Notes: generated by a model from the sequence alone, not told the origin. 64,000 bases of DNA from Actinoallomurus purpureus (GCF_024055795.1 NZ_JAMXMY010000005.1:1-64000); one strand, 5' to 3'. Positions 7,458-17,417 are shown, numbered from the stretch's first letter. Made by a program: numbers and translations.

Positions 7458-8944
7458 GCGCGATCGAGCCGGGCACCGACGACTGGCAGCGACTGTCCAC
7501 CCGCATGCTCCTCGTCCATCCGGTGCAGGAACTGCTGCGGGCGTGGCCGGTGCTCCTCGGCCTCGTCTTCGCCGGAACGGCCGGAGGGCACGGATCCTGG
7601 TGGAGCCTCGTCGCGACGGTCGTCGTCATACTCGGCGGGCTGCTGCGCTGGTTCACCACCACCTACCGCATCACCCCCGAACAGGTACAGGTCCGCAAGG
7701 GCCTCCTGCGGCGGCAGGTCCTGACCGTCCCGCGCGACCGGATCCGTACGGTCGACGTCACCGCCCACGCGCTGCACCGTTCGCTCGGGCTGGCCAAGGT
7801 GGAGGTCGGCACGGGCCGTACCGACCGCAAGAGCGACGGCGTGAAGCTCGACGCCCTGAACGCCGCCGAGGCCGCCAGGCTGCACGAGGAGCTCATGCAC
7901 CGGGTGTCGGCCCCCGCGGCGGGCGCGGCCGAACGGCCCCGGGAGACGATCCTGGCGAGCATGCGACCGGACTGGGTGAGGTACGGCCCCTTCACGCTGA
8001 CGGGATTCGTCACGGTCGGCGTCATCGCCGGCGTCGTATGGCGCTCACTCAACGAGGCGCACGTCGATCCCCGGCGCATCGGAATGCTGAGGGCGCTGCT
8101 GGACCGGTTCGACCGGACCCCGCTCGCCGTGGACGTGCTCGTCGTCGTGGCCGTCCTGCTCGTGGTCGTGGCGGTCGCGTCCACCCTGGGATACGTCCTG
8201 GCCTTCCACGGCTTCCGGCTCACCCGCAACGACGCGGGAACGCTCCACGTCACGCGCGGTCTCGTCACGACCCGGGCGATCACCATTGAGGAGCGGAGGC
8301 TGCGCGGCGTCGAGTTCAGCGAGCCGCTGCTGCTCCGGGCCGTGGGCGGCGCCCGGTGCATCGCCATCACCACCGGACTGCGGGTCGGGCGGGGCGCCGA
8401 ACGCGGCGGGTCGGTGCTGCTGCCGCCCGCGCCGCGCGCCGAGGCCCTCAGGGTGGCCGGCGAGGTCCTGCGGGACGGCGTGCCCTTCACCGGGACGCTC
8501 GCCGGGCACGGCCCGCGGGCCACGCGGCGACGCTTCTCCCGCGCGATCGGCGCCGTACTGGTCGTCGTGGCGGCCGCCCTCGCCCTGTGGGGGCTCGGGG
8601 TGGTGCCCGCGTGGACGTGGCAGGCGGCCCTCGTCGTCGTGCCGTTCGCGGCCCTGCTCGCCGCCGACCGTGCGCACGCCCTCGGGCACGCCGTACTGAA
8701 CGGCACCGTGGTCGGCCGCCGAGGCTCCCTCGTACGACGACGGAGCGTGCTGTCCTGCGAGGGGATCATCGGCTGGAACCTGCGACGGTCGTTCTTCCAG
8801 CGGCGCAGCGGCCTGGCCACGCTCGTCGCGACGACCGCGGCCGGGCGCCAGCGGGTGGAGGTCCAGGACGTCCCGCTGGAGCAGGCGCTCCGGACCGCCG
8901 AGGAGGCCCTCCCCGGCCTGTTGACGCCGTTCCTCGAGGGCTGA
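7454..8944 (+). CDS. PH domain membrane protein, YdbT-like
   Basis: This 496-aa partner of the preceding gene has three bPH2 units, each after a pair of membrane helices: about residues 30-140 (TYRITPEQVQVRKGLLRRQV, LTVPRDRIRTVDVTAHALHR), 170-335 (FRLTRNDAGTLHVTRGLVT, ITIEERRLRGVEFSEPLLLR) and 355-490 (VVGRRGSLVRRRSVLSCEGI, then SFFQRRSGLATLVATTAAG). The 'R-G-L' and 'RI..V....' signatures recur in each. The protein is probably anchored in the cytoplasmic membrane with the PH-like domains on one face. It starts inside the stop codon of the partner gene. Function is not established. Confidence 0.8.
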   Translation: MSAIEPGTDDWQRLSTRMLLVHPVQELLRAWPVLLGLVFAGTAGGHGSWWSLVATVVVILGGLLRWFTTTYRITPEQVQVRKGLLRRQVLTVPRDRIRTVDVTAHALHRSLGLAKVEVGTGRTDRKSDGVKLDALNAAEAARLHEELMHRVSAPAAGAAERPRETILASMRPDWVRYGPFTLTGFVTVGVIAGVVWRSLNEAHVDPRRIGMLRALLDRFDRTPLAVDVLVVVAVLLVVVAVASTLGYVLAFHGFRLTRNDAGTLHVTRGLVTTRAITIEERRLRGVEFSEPLLLRAVGGARCIAITTGLRVGRGAERGGSVLLPPAPRAEALRVAGEVLRDGVPFTGTLAGHGPRATRRRFSRAIGAVLVVVAAALALWGLGVVPAWTWQAALVVVPFAALLAADRAHALGHAVLNGTVVGRRGSLVRRRSVLSCEGIIGWNLRRSFFQRRSGLATLVATTAAGRQRVEVQDVPLEQALRTAEEALPGLLTPFLEG

Positions 8945-8996
8945 ACTCCTCGACGCCGTCCGCGCGGATCCACGACGGCTGCGACCACGGTCTCTC

Positions 8997-10154
8997 TCAG
9001 CGCTCGCGCAGGGCTCCGGCGGGCAGGGCGATGAGGGCGGTCATGACCGCCACGAGCGCGAGCGCGGTGGTGAGCGAGGTCGCCTGGGCCACGAAGCCGA
9101 TGACGGGTGGGGCGATCATCCATCCGCCGTACCCCACGGTGCCGACGGCGGCCACCGCGGTGCCGGGGTCCCGGCCGGGGGTCCGGCCGGCGGCGCTGAA
9201 GGTCAGGGGGACGACGGTCGCCATCCCGAGCCCGAGCAGGACGAAGGCGACGATGACCACCGGCGTGACGGGCACGAGGAGCCCCACGGCCAGGCCGACG
9301 GCGCCGATCACGGCCGCCGCGCGGACCACGCGGGGCGCTCCGAACCGTCCGACGACACGGTCGCCGGCCAGGCGGGCGGCGGCCATGGACAGGGAGAACC
9401 CCGCGTAACCCCACGCCGCGACGTCGGAGGTCGCGTGCGCGGTGGTCCGGAGGTACACCGCGCTCCAGTCGGCCGCGGCGGCCTCGCCGAACAGGCTGCA
9501 GAAGGTGATGACGCCGAGCACGAGCAGGGCGCGGTCCGGTCGCGCGAAGACCTTCCCGGCGGCCGACGGGGGCGCGGGCGTGAGCCAGGTGCCGCACAGG
9601 GTGCCGACCACGGCGATGACGACACCCACGGTCAGCAGGTGGCCTGGTGCCGCGATGCCGGCCCGGGCGACCAGGCCGGCGGTCGCGGAGCCGATCAGCC
9701 CGCCGATGCTCCACAGGCCGTGCAGCCCGGACATGATCGAGCGACCGTAGCGTTCCTGGACCGTGACGCCCTGGGCGTTCATCGCCACGTCGAGGACGCC
9801 GCCGGCGGCGCCGAACAGCAGGAGCGACCCGAAGATCGACGGCATGCCGGGCGCGAACGCCGGCAGCGGCAGGGTGACCGCGACCGCGATGACCATCGCG
9901 CGCGTCAGGGTGCGGCTGTCGACCCGCGCGCTCAGCCACGCGGCGATCGGCATGCCCGAGAGCCCGCCGATCGCCGCGCCCATCAGCGCCAGTCCCAGGC
10001 CGGCCGAGGACAGGTGCCGGGTCTCCTTGACCCAGGGGATACGGGCGGCCCAGCTTCCCGCCGCGATGCCGTGCAGCGCGAAGACGGTCGCGACGGCGAG
10101 CCGGGCCAGGCGATCCCGGCGCGTTGGACCGATCGAAACGGACGTTGAAGACAC
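8997..10154 (-). CDS. MFS transporter, YbjJ-like
   Basis: This 385-aa protein has about twelve hydrophobic segments. GTG 10154 is chosen as the first start that keeps the usual short N-terminus before HGIAAGSWAARIPWVKE; the frame is open further upstream but there it is arginine/proline-rich and non-coding in character. The block GGVLDVAMNAQGVTVQERYG, followed by SIMSGLHGLWSIGGLIGS, is typical of the YbjJ/FucP-related group of small MFS carriers. It runs toward the end of the PH-domain operon (convergent). Substrate unknown. Confidence 0.8.
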   Translation of the reverse strand: MSSTSVSIGPTRRDRLARLAVATVFALHGIAAGSWAARIPWVKETRHLSSAGLGLALMGAAIGGLSGMPIAAWLSARVDSRTLTRAMVIAVAVTLPLPAFAPGMPSIFGSLLLFGAAGGVLDVAMNAQGVTVQERYGRSIMSGLHGLWSIGGLIGSATAGLVARAGIAAPGHLLTVGVVIAVVGTLCGTWLTPAPPSAAGKVFARPDRALLVLGVITFCSLFGEAAAADWSAVYLRTTAHATSDVAAWGYAGFSLSMAAARLAGDRVVGRFGAPRVVRAAAVIGAVGLAVGLLVPVTPVVIVAFVLLGLGMATVVPLTFSAAGRTPGRDPGTAVAAVGTVGYGGWMIAPPVIGFVAQATSLTTALALVAVMTALIALPAGALRER

Positions 10155-10246
10155 CTCACCATGATCGCGGACAGACGGCGGGTGACAAGGCCGCCCGTGA
10201 AGGCCGTCCCCCGGGATCGCGGACGCGGGTGACGGACCGCGGCCGG

Positions 10247-11812
10247 TCAGCGGCGGTGGCGGCCGTGGACGCGCATGGGGCGGCCGTCGAGGACGTGCCG
10301 CAGGCGGCTGTTGTTCCGCCCGTACAGCAGGTAGACGGCGAGCCCGAACGCCATCCACACCCCGAAGTACTCCCACGTGCGCAGGTGCAGGTTGAGCATG
10401 AGCCAGGCGGTGGCGCCGATCGCCAGGATCGGCGTCACCGGCACGGCGGGCACGCGGAAGCCCCGCGGCAGGTCCGGACGGCTGCGGCGCAGCGCCATCA
10501 CGCCGGCCGACACGAACAGGAAGGCGAACAGCGTCCCGATCACGATCATCTGCTGGAGCGTGAGGACGCTGACCTTCCCGAACGTCCAGACGTCGACCTG
10601 GGACAGTGCGATCGCCGTGAACCCGACCACGAGGGCGGCGCGGGTCGGCACCTTGTACCGGTTGCTGATCACGGCCAGCGACGCGGGGAGCAGACCGTCC
10701 CGCGCCATCGCGAAGATGACGCGGGTCTGGGCGACCATGACGACGAGGATGACGGTGGCCAGGCCGATGACCGCCCCGACGTCGATGACCAGGCCCATCG
10801 CGCTGGAGCCGACCGCGTTGAACGCGCTGGCCAGCGGCGTCGCCGGGTCGAGCTTGGCGTACGGGACCATGCCCACCATCGCGATCGCGACGCCGACGTA
10901 GAGGGCGATCGCGATGAGCAGGCTGACGATCATGCCCTTCGGTACCCGGCGGGGGGCGTCCTGGGTCTCCTCGGCGGCGGTGGCGATCAGGTCGAAGCCG
11001 ATGTACGCGAACGCGATCGCGGACGTGGCGGCGAAGATGCCGAACAGGCCGAACGCGTGCGGCGTGCCGCCCATGATGAGGTCCAGGACGGTCCGGTCAC
11101 CCCCGGCGGGCACGGGGCGGGCGGGCGGTACGAACGGCTTGAGGTTGGCGGGATGGAAGAACAGGAGACCGCCGGCGATCACCAGCCCGATCGCGATGAC
11201 CTTCGCCAGGACCATGAACCACAGGGCGTAGAGGCTGAGCCGCGCGCCGATGGCCACGACCACCGCCAGCACCACGAGGATCAGGAGGGCGAACAGGTCG
11301 AAGCCCGTCTCGTGCCCGACGACGCCCGCGATGGAGGCGGGCACGTGGATCGCGGAGATGCCGGAGAAGGTGCCCAGATCGGTGATGAGCTGTGTCGCGT
11401 ACAGCGACCATGCCCGGCCGACCACTGCGGCGGCGAGTTGCAGCTCCAGCATGAGCGCCCAGCCGATCACCCAGGCCCAGATCTCGCCGAAGGCGACGTA
11501 GGTAAAGGAGTAGGCGCTGCCCGCGACCGGCATCGTGGACGACAGCTCGGCGTAGGACAGCGCCGACAGCAGGCAGGCCAGGCCCGCGATGACGAAGGAG
11601 ACGATCACCGCAGGCCCCGCCGTGGTCGCGGCCTGCTGACCGGCGATCTTGAAGATGCCGGCGCCGACCATCACGCCGAGGCCCAGCACGATCAGGTCGC
11701 GCGTCTTGTAGACCAGGGAGAGGCGGTGGCGGCCGCCGTAGTTCGGGTTGACGGTCTCCTCGACCGGAAGTCGGCGGAGCAGATTGTTGCGGAACGGCGC
11801 CTGGACGCTCAA
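10247..11812 (-). CDS. Amino acid permease of the APC family
   Basis: This protein of about 521 aa has 12-14 transmembrane segments and belongs to the cationic amino acid transporter-like APC group. Evidence includes RDLIVLGLGVMVGAGIFKIA in the first helix, AGPAVIVSFVIAGLACLLSA, the helix 3 segment PVAGSAYSFTYVAFGEIWAW and AIAFAYIGFDLIATAAEET in the middle. The start is uncertain: homologues begin shortly before the RRLPVEE sequence. TTG 11812, with a G-run and AGGAG close upstream, is my best choice; the frame continues to 11998. Probably a proton-coupled amino acid importer. It stands alone. Confidence 0.85.
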   Translation of the reverse strand: MSVQAPFRNNLLRRLPVEETVNPNYGGRHRLSLVYKTRDLIVLGLGVMVGAGIFKIAGQQAATTAGPAVIVSFVIAGLACLLSALSYAELSSTMPVAGSAYSFTYVAFGEIWAWVIGWALMLELQLAAAVVGRAWSLYATQLITDLGTFSGISAIHVPASIAGVVGHETGFDLFALLILVVLAVVVAIGARLSLYALWFMVLAKVIAIGLVIAGGLLFFHPANLKPFVPPARPVPAGGDRTVLDLIMGGTPHAFGLFGIFAATSAIAFAYIGFDLIATAAEETQDAPRRVPKGMIVSLLIAIALYVGVAIAMVGMVPYAKLDPATPLASAFNAVGSSAMGLVIDVGAVIGLATVILVVMVAQTRVIFAMARDGLLPASLAVISNRYKVPTRAALVVGFTAIALSQVDVWTFGKVSVLTLQQMIVIGTLFAFLFVSAGVMALRRSRPDLPRGFRVPAVPVTPILAIGATAWLMLNLHLRTWEYFGVWMAFGLAVYLLYGRNNSRLRHVLDGRPMRVHGRHRR

Positions 11813-12036
11813 CTCCTGTGGTCCCCCCTGTATTTCGGCTGGCAGAGCCCGCGCCGCCAACTGAGTCCTCAAGCCCCAAGGATGTCCAAATTCCTCTTGA
11901 ATCACAAGGTCATGACCCATTAGCGGCTTTTCAGAAGGTTCACGAGTGTTCGGCCGTGATTGGCCGACCGCCTGGAAGGCGGAGCCACGGGATGGCAAGG
12001 TGGGCGCAAGCGTTCACCGTGGGTCAGGAGATCTAC

Positions 12037-13860
12037 ATGCGCCGCAGACATGCCGTCCTCGGGCTCGCCGCCCTCGCCCTGGCGACCCTGACCGCGCCGG
12101 CCCAGGCGCGCCCCCTGCCCGGGCACCTCGCGGCCGCCGCTCCGCCCGAGGGGAAGCAGGCGGTCGCCGTCGGATACGGCGGCGCGGTCTCCAGCGTCGA
12201 CCTCGACGCCACCAGGAGCGGCATCGAGGTGCTCAGGCGCGGCGGCAACGCCGTGGACGCGGCGGTCGCCACGGCCGCGACTCTCGGCGTGACCGAGCCG
12301 TTCGTCGCGGCGATCGGCGGCGGCGGCTTCTTCACCTATTACGACGCGCGCACCCACAAGGTCTCGACGATCGACGGCCGCGAGACCGGTCCGACCGGGA
12401 TGACCAAGGACATCTTCATCGACCCCAAGACCGGCAAGCCGTTGCCGTTCGACGAGGCGGTCACGAGCGGTCTGTCGGTCGGCGTTCCCGGCACGCTCGC
12501 GACGTGGGACAAGGCGCTGCGCCGCTTCGGCACCCGCCGGCTCGGCACCCTGCTCCAGCCGGCGATCAAGGTGGCCGACCACGGCTTCACCGTGGACCAG
12601 GAGTTCTACGACCAGACCGCGATCAACGTCGACCGGTTCAAGGCCATCGTGCCGACGCGGGAGCTGTTCCTGCCGGGCGGGAAGCCGCCGGCCGTCGGAT
12701 CGACGTTCCGCAACCCCGACCTCGCCGGCACCTACCGCCAGATCGCCCGGCGCGGCGCCGACTGGTTCTACGACGGCGCGCTCGGCACCGAGATCGCCGG
12801 CACGGTGCGCAAGCCGCCCGTCGACCCGAGTACCACCCGCAACGTCCGGCCCGGCGTCATGCGGACCTCCGACCTCTCCGCCTACCACGCCCTGCGGCGC
12901 GCACCGACCCACGTGAACTACCGCGGGCTGGACGTCTACGGCATGGCCCCGCCCTCCTCCGGTGGCTCCACCGTGGGCGAGGCGCTGAACATCATGAAGG
13001 ACGTCCACTTCAGCGACCCCGTCCAGGCCCTGCACACCTACCTCGAGGCCTCACGGCTCGCCTACGCCGACCGGGGCGCGTACGTCGGCGACCCGGCGTA
13101 CGTCGACGTGCCGCTGAAGACGCTGCTGTCCGACGGGTTCGCCCGGTCGCGTGCATGCCTGATCAAACCGGACGAGGCGGCCAAGAGCCCGGTACCCCCG
13201 GGCGACCTGAAGGCGCACACCTGCGCGACCCCTCAGGGGCCGGCCCAGAACCTGCCGTACGAAGGGCCGCAGACGACCCATCTGGTGACCGCCGACCGAT
13301 GGGGCAACGTCGTCTCGTACACCCTGACGCTCGAGCAGTTCGGCGGCAGCGGGCTCACCGTGCCGCACCGCGGGTTCATCCTCAACAACGAGATGACCGA
13401 CTTCGACTTCACGTCCTCGACGCCGGCGGGCTACCCCGACCCGAATCTGCCCGCGGCCGGAAAGCGGCCCCGCAGCAGCATGGCGCCCACGATCGTGCTG
13501 AAGAACGGGCGGCCGTTCCTCGCCGTCGGCTCCCCGGGCGGGTCGACCATCATCACCACGGTGCTGCAGATCCTGCTGAACCGCGTGGACCTGGGCATGA
13601 CGCTGCCCCAGGCCGTGGCCGCGCCCCGCGCCACCCAGCGCAACACCCCGCAGACGTTCGCCGAGCAGGCCTTCATCGACCAGTACGGTGCCGCGCTCAA
13701 GGCCAAGGGGCATGACCTCGCGGTGTTCCCGGGACCACCGGCCGGTGTGATCGGCGCGGCGGCCGGCGTGGAGTTCCTCGGCGGCGGCCGGCTCCAGGCC
13801 GTCGCCGAACCCGTCCGGCGTCACGGCGGCAGCGCCATGGTCGTCAGCCCGAGCCGATGA
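12037..13860 (+). CDS. ggt: Gamma-glutamyltransferase
   Basis: This 607-aa secreted enzyme transfers the gamma-glutamyl group of glutathione-like peptides to water or amino acids. ATG 12037 has CAGGAG six bases upstream. Residues 1-28 are a signal peptide. The large subunit includes NAVDAAVATAATLGVTEP, GGGGFFTYY and DGRETGP. Self-cleavage should occur before Thr413 (sequence TTHLVTADRWGNVVSYT), which becomes the catalytic N-terminal threonine of the small subunit. RPRSSMAPTIV and GSPGGSTIITTV further on are the substrate-binding motifs. Length is normal for the family. All key residues are visible. Confidence 0.92.
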   Translation: MRRRHAVLGLAALALATLTAPAQARPLPGHLAAAAPPEGKQAVAVGYGGAVSSVDLDATRSGIEVLRRGGNAVDAAVATAATLGVTEPFVAAIGGGGFFTYYDARTHKVSTIDGRETGPTGMTKDIFIDPKTGKPLPFDEAVTSGLSVGVPGTLATWDKALRRFGTRRLGTLLQPAIKVADHGFTVDQEFYDQTAINVDRFKAIVPTRELFLPGGKPPAVGSTFRNPDLAGTYRQIARRGADWFYDGALGTEIAGTVRKPPVDPSTTRNVRPGVMRTSDLSAYHALRRAPTHVNYRGLDVYGMAPPSSGGSTVGEALNIMKDVHFSDPVQALHTYLEASRLAYADRGAYVGDPAYVDVPLKTLLSDGFARSRACLIKPDEAAKSPVPPGDLKAHTCATPQGPAQNLPYEGPQTTHLVTADRWGNVVSYTLTLEQFGGSGLTVPHRGFILNNEMTDFDFTSSTPAGYPDPNLPAAGKRPRSSMAPTIVLKNGRPFLAVGSPGGSTIITTVLQILLNRVDLGMTLPQAVAAPRATQRNTPQTFAEQAFIDQYGAALKAKGHDLAVFPGPPAGVIGAAAGVEFLGGGRLQAVAEPVRRHGGSAMVVSPSR

Positions 13861-13989
13861 GCGCCGGTCCGCCCGCGAGCGTTCTTGCCGGCCGCCGGCC
13901 GCTCCGTGATCGTTCCGGAATGATTACGTGATCACTACGGGAGACGAGCGCAGGTCAGGGCTACCATCGAGCGGGGAAGGGAGCCGTTG

Positions 13990-14313
13990 ATGGCCGAGGC
14001 GTACGTCCAGGTGACGACGACCACCGACTCACGCCACGAGGCGGCCGAGATCGCCCGGTCGGCGGTCACCGACCGCCTCGCCGCCGCCGCCCAGCTCGTC
14101 GGACCCATCGCCAGCACCTACTGGTGGGAGGGCGAGATCGAATCGGCCGAGGAGTGGATGGTGGTGTTCAAGACCACCGCCGAACGCTTCGAGGCCCTGG
14201 CCGCCCAGATCGCCGAGCGGCACTCCTACGACACCCCCGAGATCATCGCCACCGCCGTCGTCGCGGGCAGCGGCGACTACCTCGCCTGGGTCCGCGAGCA
14301 GACCACGGCCTGA
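13990..14313 (+). CDS. cutA: CutA-like divalent cation tolerance protein
   Basis: This 107-aa protein belongs to the small trimeric CutA1 family with a ferredoxin-like, PII-related fold. Diagnostic parts are YVQVTTTTDSRHEAAEIARS, the strand ending STYWWEGEIE, VFKTTAERFEALAAQIAERH and YDTPEIIATAV. ATG 13990 lies after AAGGGAG; a TTG one codon earlier is less likely. The family is linked to copper tolerance in E. coli but its general function is unresolved. Confidence 0.9.
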   Translation: MAEAYVQVTTTTDSRHEAAEIARSAVTDRLAAAAQLVGPIASTYWWEGEIESAEEWMVVFKTTAERFEALAAQIAERHSYDTPEIIATAVVAGSGDYLAWVREQTTA

Positions 14314-14477
14314 CCCCGCGCGGCGGTGAAGGCGACGGACCGTGTCAGGTCGCACCGCCGTATCCGCTCCGACGCACGCCTCGACGGCGTGTGAATCCTC
14401 TGCTCCGGGGAAATAATCATTTACTTGCGCCGGTCGCGTGTCTCCCCGCGCCGGCACGACCTCCCGAGGCGGTAGCG

Positions 14478-15317
14478 ATGAGCGAGGACTACGGGCTGTT
14501 CGGTCCGGGATCCGTGACCTGGAAGGTGATGGGGGAGCCGGTCCAGATGGTGGGCGGCTTCCGCGCGCTGATCCTGCAGGCGCTGCATCCGCCGTCCATG
14601 TGGGGCACCGCGCAGAACTCCGAGCTCATGGACCCGCGCGCGGCCTGGGCCCGGCTCGGCCGCACCATCGAGTTCGTCCGCGTCCGGACGTACGGCACCC
14701 TCGACGAGGTCGAGCGGGTCGGCCGCCGGGTCCGCAACGTCCACTCCCGGCTGACCGGCTTCCACCCGGTCACCGGCGAGATCTTCCGGATCGACGAGCC
14801 GGAGAACCTCCTCTGGGTGCACATGGGAGAGGTCGACTCCTACCTCGACATCGCGCTGCGCTCCGGCGTGCCGCTCACCCCGGAGGAGGCCGACGCGTTC
14901 GTCGACGAGCAGCGCCGTTCGGGGGCGGTGGTCGGGCTCGACCCCGCCGGCATCCCCGCCTCGGTCGGCGAGATGAGGGCCTACTACGAGGAGATGCGCC
15001 CGAAGATCTACGCCTGCAAGGAGGCCAGGCAGGGTTTGCGGCGCCTCTACAACCCGTCCGTACCGCGCCGGATGCTGCCGCTCAAACTGGCTGCGCCGAG
15101 CATCGCCACCCTCGTCGTCGCGACCCTGCCGCGATGGGCGCGTCGCATGTACGGTCTGCCGGCCACGCCGCTGGAGGACCTCTGGGCCACCACCACGCTC
15201 AAGGCGCTCTATCGCGGCACCCAGATCGTTCCCGAGCAGTGGCGCTACTCGCCCGACGCCCGCCGGGCCCGCCGCCTGACCCGAGAAGCGACCCCCGACC
15301 TCGCCGCCGCCTCCTGA
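14478..15317 (+). CDS. DUF2236 (MpaB-like oxygenase family) protein
   Basis: This 279-aa protein is typical of DUF2236. It has GSVTWKVMGEPVQMVGGFRA, ALILQALHPPSMWG near the N-terminus, then YGTLDEVERVGRRVRNVHSR, NLLWVHMGEVDSYL and EEMRPKI. Members related to Lcp rubber oxygenase and MpaB bind heme, and the conserved histidines (AlHPP and wVH) are present. ATG 14478 lies after a purine-rich GAGGCGGTAG. The reaction of this actinobacterial branch is not known. The gene stands alone on the plus strand. Confidence 0.85.
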   Translation: MSEDYGLFGPGSVTWKVMGEPVQMVGGFRALILQALHPPSMWGTAQNSELMDPRAAWARLGRTIEFVRVRTYGTLDEVERVGRRVRNVHSRLTGFHPVTGEIFRIDEPENLLWVHMGEVDSYLDIALRSGVPLTPEEADAFVDEQRRSGAVVGLDPAGIPASVGEMRAYYEEMRPKIYACKEARQGLRRLYNPSVPRRMLPLKLAAPSIATLVVATLPRWARRMYGLPATPLEDLWATTTLKALYRGTQIVPEQWRYSPDARRARRLTREATPDLAAAS

Positions 15318-15424
15318 CCGCCCCCTGCGCCTCTGCTTCGCGTTGACTCTGGGCGTGTCGCCGTTTCGACGCCGCACGGAAGGGCGTTTCTCCCGAAGTC
15401 AGGCGGAGGGCGGCGGCGTACGGA

Positions 15425-15517
15425 TCAGGCGAGGAAGGCGGCGAGTTCGGCGAGGAACTCGGTGGGCCTCGTCTCGTGTACGAGGTGTCCGGCGTCGATG
15501 GTCACGAGGTCGTCCAG
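15425..15517 (-). pseudogene. C-terminal stub of an alpha/beta hydrolase
   Basis: Directly after the TAG of the histidine phosphatase gene, the same strand reads DDLVTIDAGHLVHETRPTEF and then LAELAAFLA before a TGA. This is the last 30 or so residues of an alpha/beta hydrolase, including the catalytic-histidine motif DAGHLVHE. No start codon, nucleophile elbow or lid remains. The phosphatase has apparently replaced or been joined to the front of an older hydrolase gene, leaving only this tail. Confidence 0.65.
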
Positions 15518-16090
15518 CTAGCGGGCGGGGACGTTCCAGGAGCCGATGACGGGGCGGTCGTGCTCGGCGCCGAGGGCGGAGATCGTCCCGGTGTCGAGGC
15601 GGAAGAGCCGGCCGTCGGCGGGCGGCAGGCCGAGGTACCGGGCGGTCAGCACGCGCAGCACGTGCCCGTGCGCGACCAGCGCGACGTCGCCCTCGGCGAG
15701 ATCCGGCCGAACGTGCTCGATGACCGCGTCGACCCGCGCGCCGACCTGCTCGACGGTCTCGCCGCCGGGCACCCCGTCCGTCCAGAGGTACCAGCCGGGA
15801 CGCTCCTCGCGGATGTCGGGCGTGGTGCGGCCCTCGTACGCGCCGTAGTCCCACTCCCAGAGGCGCTCGTCGGTCTCGACGCCCGTCAGCTCGGCCAGTT
15901 CGGCCGTGCGCTGGGCACGTTGCGCCGGGCTCGCCAGGATCAGCACGATGTCGCGGTCGGCGACGAGCGGCGCGAGCGCCTTGGCCTGCTTCTCGCCCCG
16001 TGGCGTCAGGGCGACGTCGGTGCGGCCGGTATGCCTGCCGGTGCGGCTCCATTCGGTCTCACCGTGGCGCAGCAGGATCAATTCCCCCAT
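15518..16090 (-). CDS. Histidine phosphatase (phosphoglycerate mutase-like)
   Basis: This 190-aa member of branch 1 of the histidine phosphatase superfamily has LLRHGETEW at residues 6-14 (catalytic His9 in RHG), SPAQRAQRTAEL with the second arginine, LWEWDYGAYEGRTT with the acid/base glutamate region, and VALVAHGHVLRVL with the second histidine near 145. The length and the DYGAYEGRTT motif resemble actinobacterial acid phosphatases annotated as phosphoglycerate mutases or phosphatases for small phospho-metabolites. True glycolytic mutases are longer. Substrate unknown. It ends against the hydrolase stub. Confidence 0.85.
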   Translation of the reverse strand: MGELILLRHGETEWSRTGRHTGRTDVALTPRGEKQAKALAPLVADRDIVLILASPAQRAQRTAELAELTGVETDERLWEWDYGAYEGRTTPDIREERPGWYLWTDGVPGGETVEQVGARVDAVIEHVRPDLAEGDVALVAHGHVLRVLTARYLGLPPADGRLFRLDTGTISALGAEHDRPVIGSWNVPAR

Positions 16091-16215
16091 GGGGGCACCA
16101 TACGGGACGCCGACGGAACGCCCCTCTTTCGCCCTCCGCGCCCGGAACCGGCTCAGCGCGGCCGAGGCGCGGGCGCCCCCGCAGGCCCTGCGAGGGCGTC
16201 TCGCGCCGGCCGCGG

Positions 16216-17331
16216 TCAGGCCAGGACGTCCTCCAGCGCGGTCGCCTGGAGGCCGTGCGCTTCGGCGACCGGCTCGCTGACCAGCGCGCCGTCGTGGGTG
16301 CTGAGGCCGAGCGCCAGCGCGGGGTCGTCCCGCAGCGCGGTGCGCCAGCCCTTGTCGGCGAGCGCCACGGCGTAGGGGAGCGTCACGTTCGTCAGCGCGA
16401 ACGTGGAGGTGTTCGGCACGGAGCCCGGCATGTTCGCGACGCAGTAGAAGACCGACTCGTGCACCTTGTACGTCGGGTCGGCGTGCGTCGTGGGGTGGGA
16501 GTCCTCAAAGCAGCCGCCCTGGTCGATGGCGATGTCCACGAGCACCGAGCCCGGCTTCATCCGGGACACCAGCTCGTTGGAGATCAGCGTCGGGGCCTTG
16601 GCACCGGGGATCAGCACGGCGCCGATGACCAGGTCGGCGTCCAGCGCCTCCTGCTCGATCGCGTACGCACTGGACACCAGCGTCTTCAGCCGGCCCTGGT
16701 AGATCGCGTCGATGTGCCGGAGCCGGTCGACGTTGACGTCCATCACCGTGACGTCCGCGCCCATCCCGACGGCGATCTGCGCGGCGTTCAGCCCCGAGAC
16801 CCCGCCGCCGATCACCACCACCTTGGCCGGTGCGACACCGGGTACACCGCCCGGAAGGACTCCGCGGCCACCGTTGAAACGCATCAGGTTGTACGCGCCG
16901 ACCTGCGGGGCGAGCCGGCCGGCGACCTCCGACATCGGCGCGAGCAGCGGCAGGGACCGGTTCGGCAACTGCACGGTCTCGTACGCGATCGAGGTGACAC
17001 CGGCGTCGAGCAGCGCCTGCGTGCACGGGCGCGAGGCCGCCAGATGCAGGTAAGTGAAGAGCGTCTGGCCCTGCCGCATCCGGGGGTACTCGTCCGCGAT
17101 CGGCTCCTTGACCTTGAGCATCAGGTCGCCGGCCGCCCACACGTCGTCGGCGGTCTCCAGGATCTTGGCGCCGGCGCCGATGTAGTCCTCGTCGGGGATG
17201 GACGAGCCTGCGCCGGCCCCGCGCTCGATGAGGACATCGTGGCCGTGCCGGACCAGCTCGTGCACACCCGCGGGCGTGATGGCCACGCGGTATTCGTGGT
17301 TCTTGATCTCGCGGGGTATGCCGACCTTCAC
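16216..17331 (-). CDS. ald: Alanine dehydrogenase
   Basis: This 371-aa enzyme catalyses the NAD-dependent interconversion of alanine and pyruvate plus ammonia. [17 protein letters not shown] is the family's N-terminus. The catalytic pair is visible as Lys75 (LKVKEP) and His96 (YLHLA), the same numbers as in the M. tuberculosis enzyme. The Rossmann motif [20 protein letters not shown] lies near residue 170, and IDQGGCFE and NTSTFALTN near the end. GTG 17331 has GGAGGAAAC just before it. A perfect 8-bp inverted repeat about 90 bp upstream is a candidate operator. Confidence 0.95.
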   Translation of the reverse strand: MKVGIPREIKNHEYRVAITPAGVHELVRHGHDVLIERGAGAGSSIPDEDYIGAGAKILETADDVWAAGDLMLKVKEPIADEYPRMRQGQTLFTYLHLAASRPCTQALLDAGVTSIAYETVQLPNRSLPLLAPMSEVAGRLAPQVGAYNLMRFNGGRGVLPGGVPGVAPAKVVVIGGGVSGLNAAQIAVGMGADVTVMDVNVDRLRHIDAIYQGRLKTLVSSAYAIEQEALDADLVIGAVLIPGAKAPTLISNELVSRMKPGSVLVDIAIDQGGCFEDSHPTTHADPTYKVHESVFYCVANMPGSVPNTSTFALTNVTLPYAVALADKGWRTALRDDPALALGLSTHDGALVSEPVAEAHGLQATALEDVLA

Positions 17332-17417
17332 GTTTCCTCCTCATGGTGCCTACTCCCCCAGGGTGGCCGGGGAAGACCCACAGAGGCGGCGCCAACATGT
17401 ATCCGCATCGCCAAGGA

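Noticed and set aside
10124-11923. 599-codon plus-strand frame
   Set aside because: Antisense of the amino acid permease; rich in Asp, Arg, Gly, Gln, with no hydrophobic or domain structure.
13917-13960. GTGATCAC-type palindrome before cutA as an operator
   Set aside because: Only an 8-bp palindrome, too short to stand out in this sequence, and with no second half-site.
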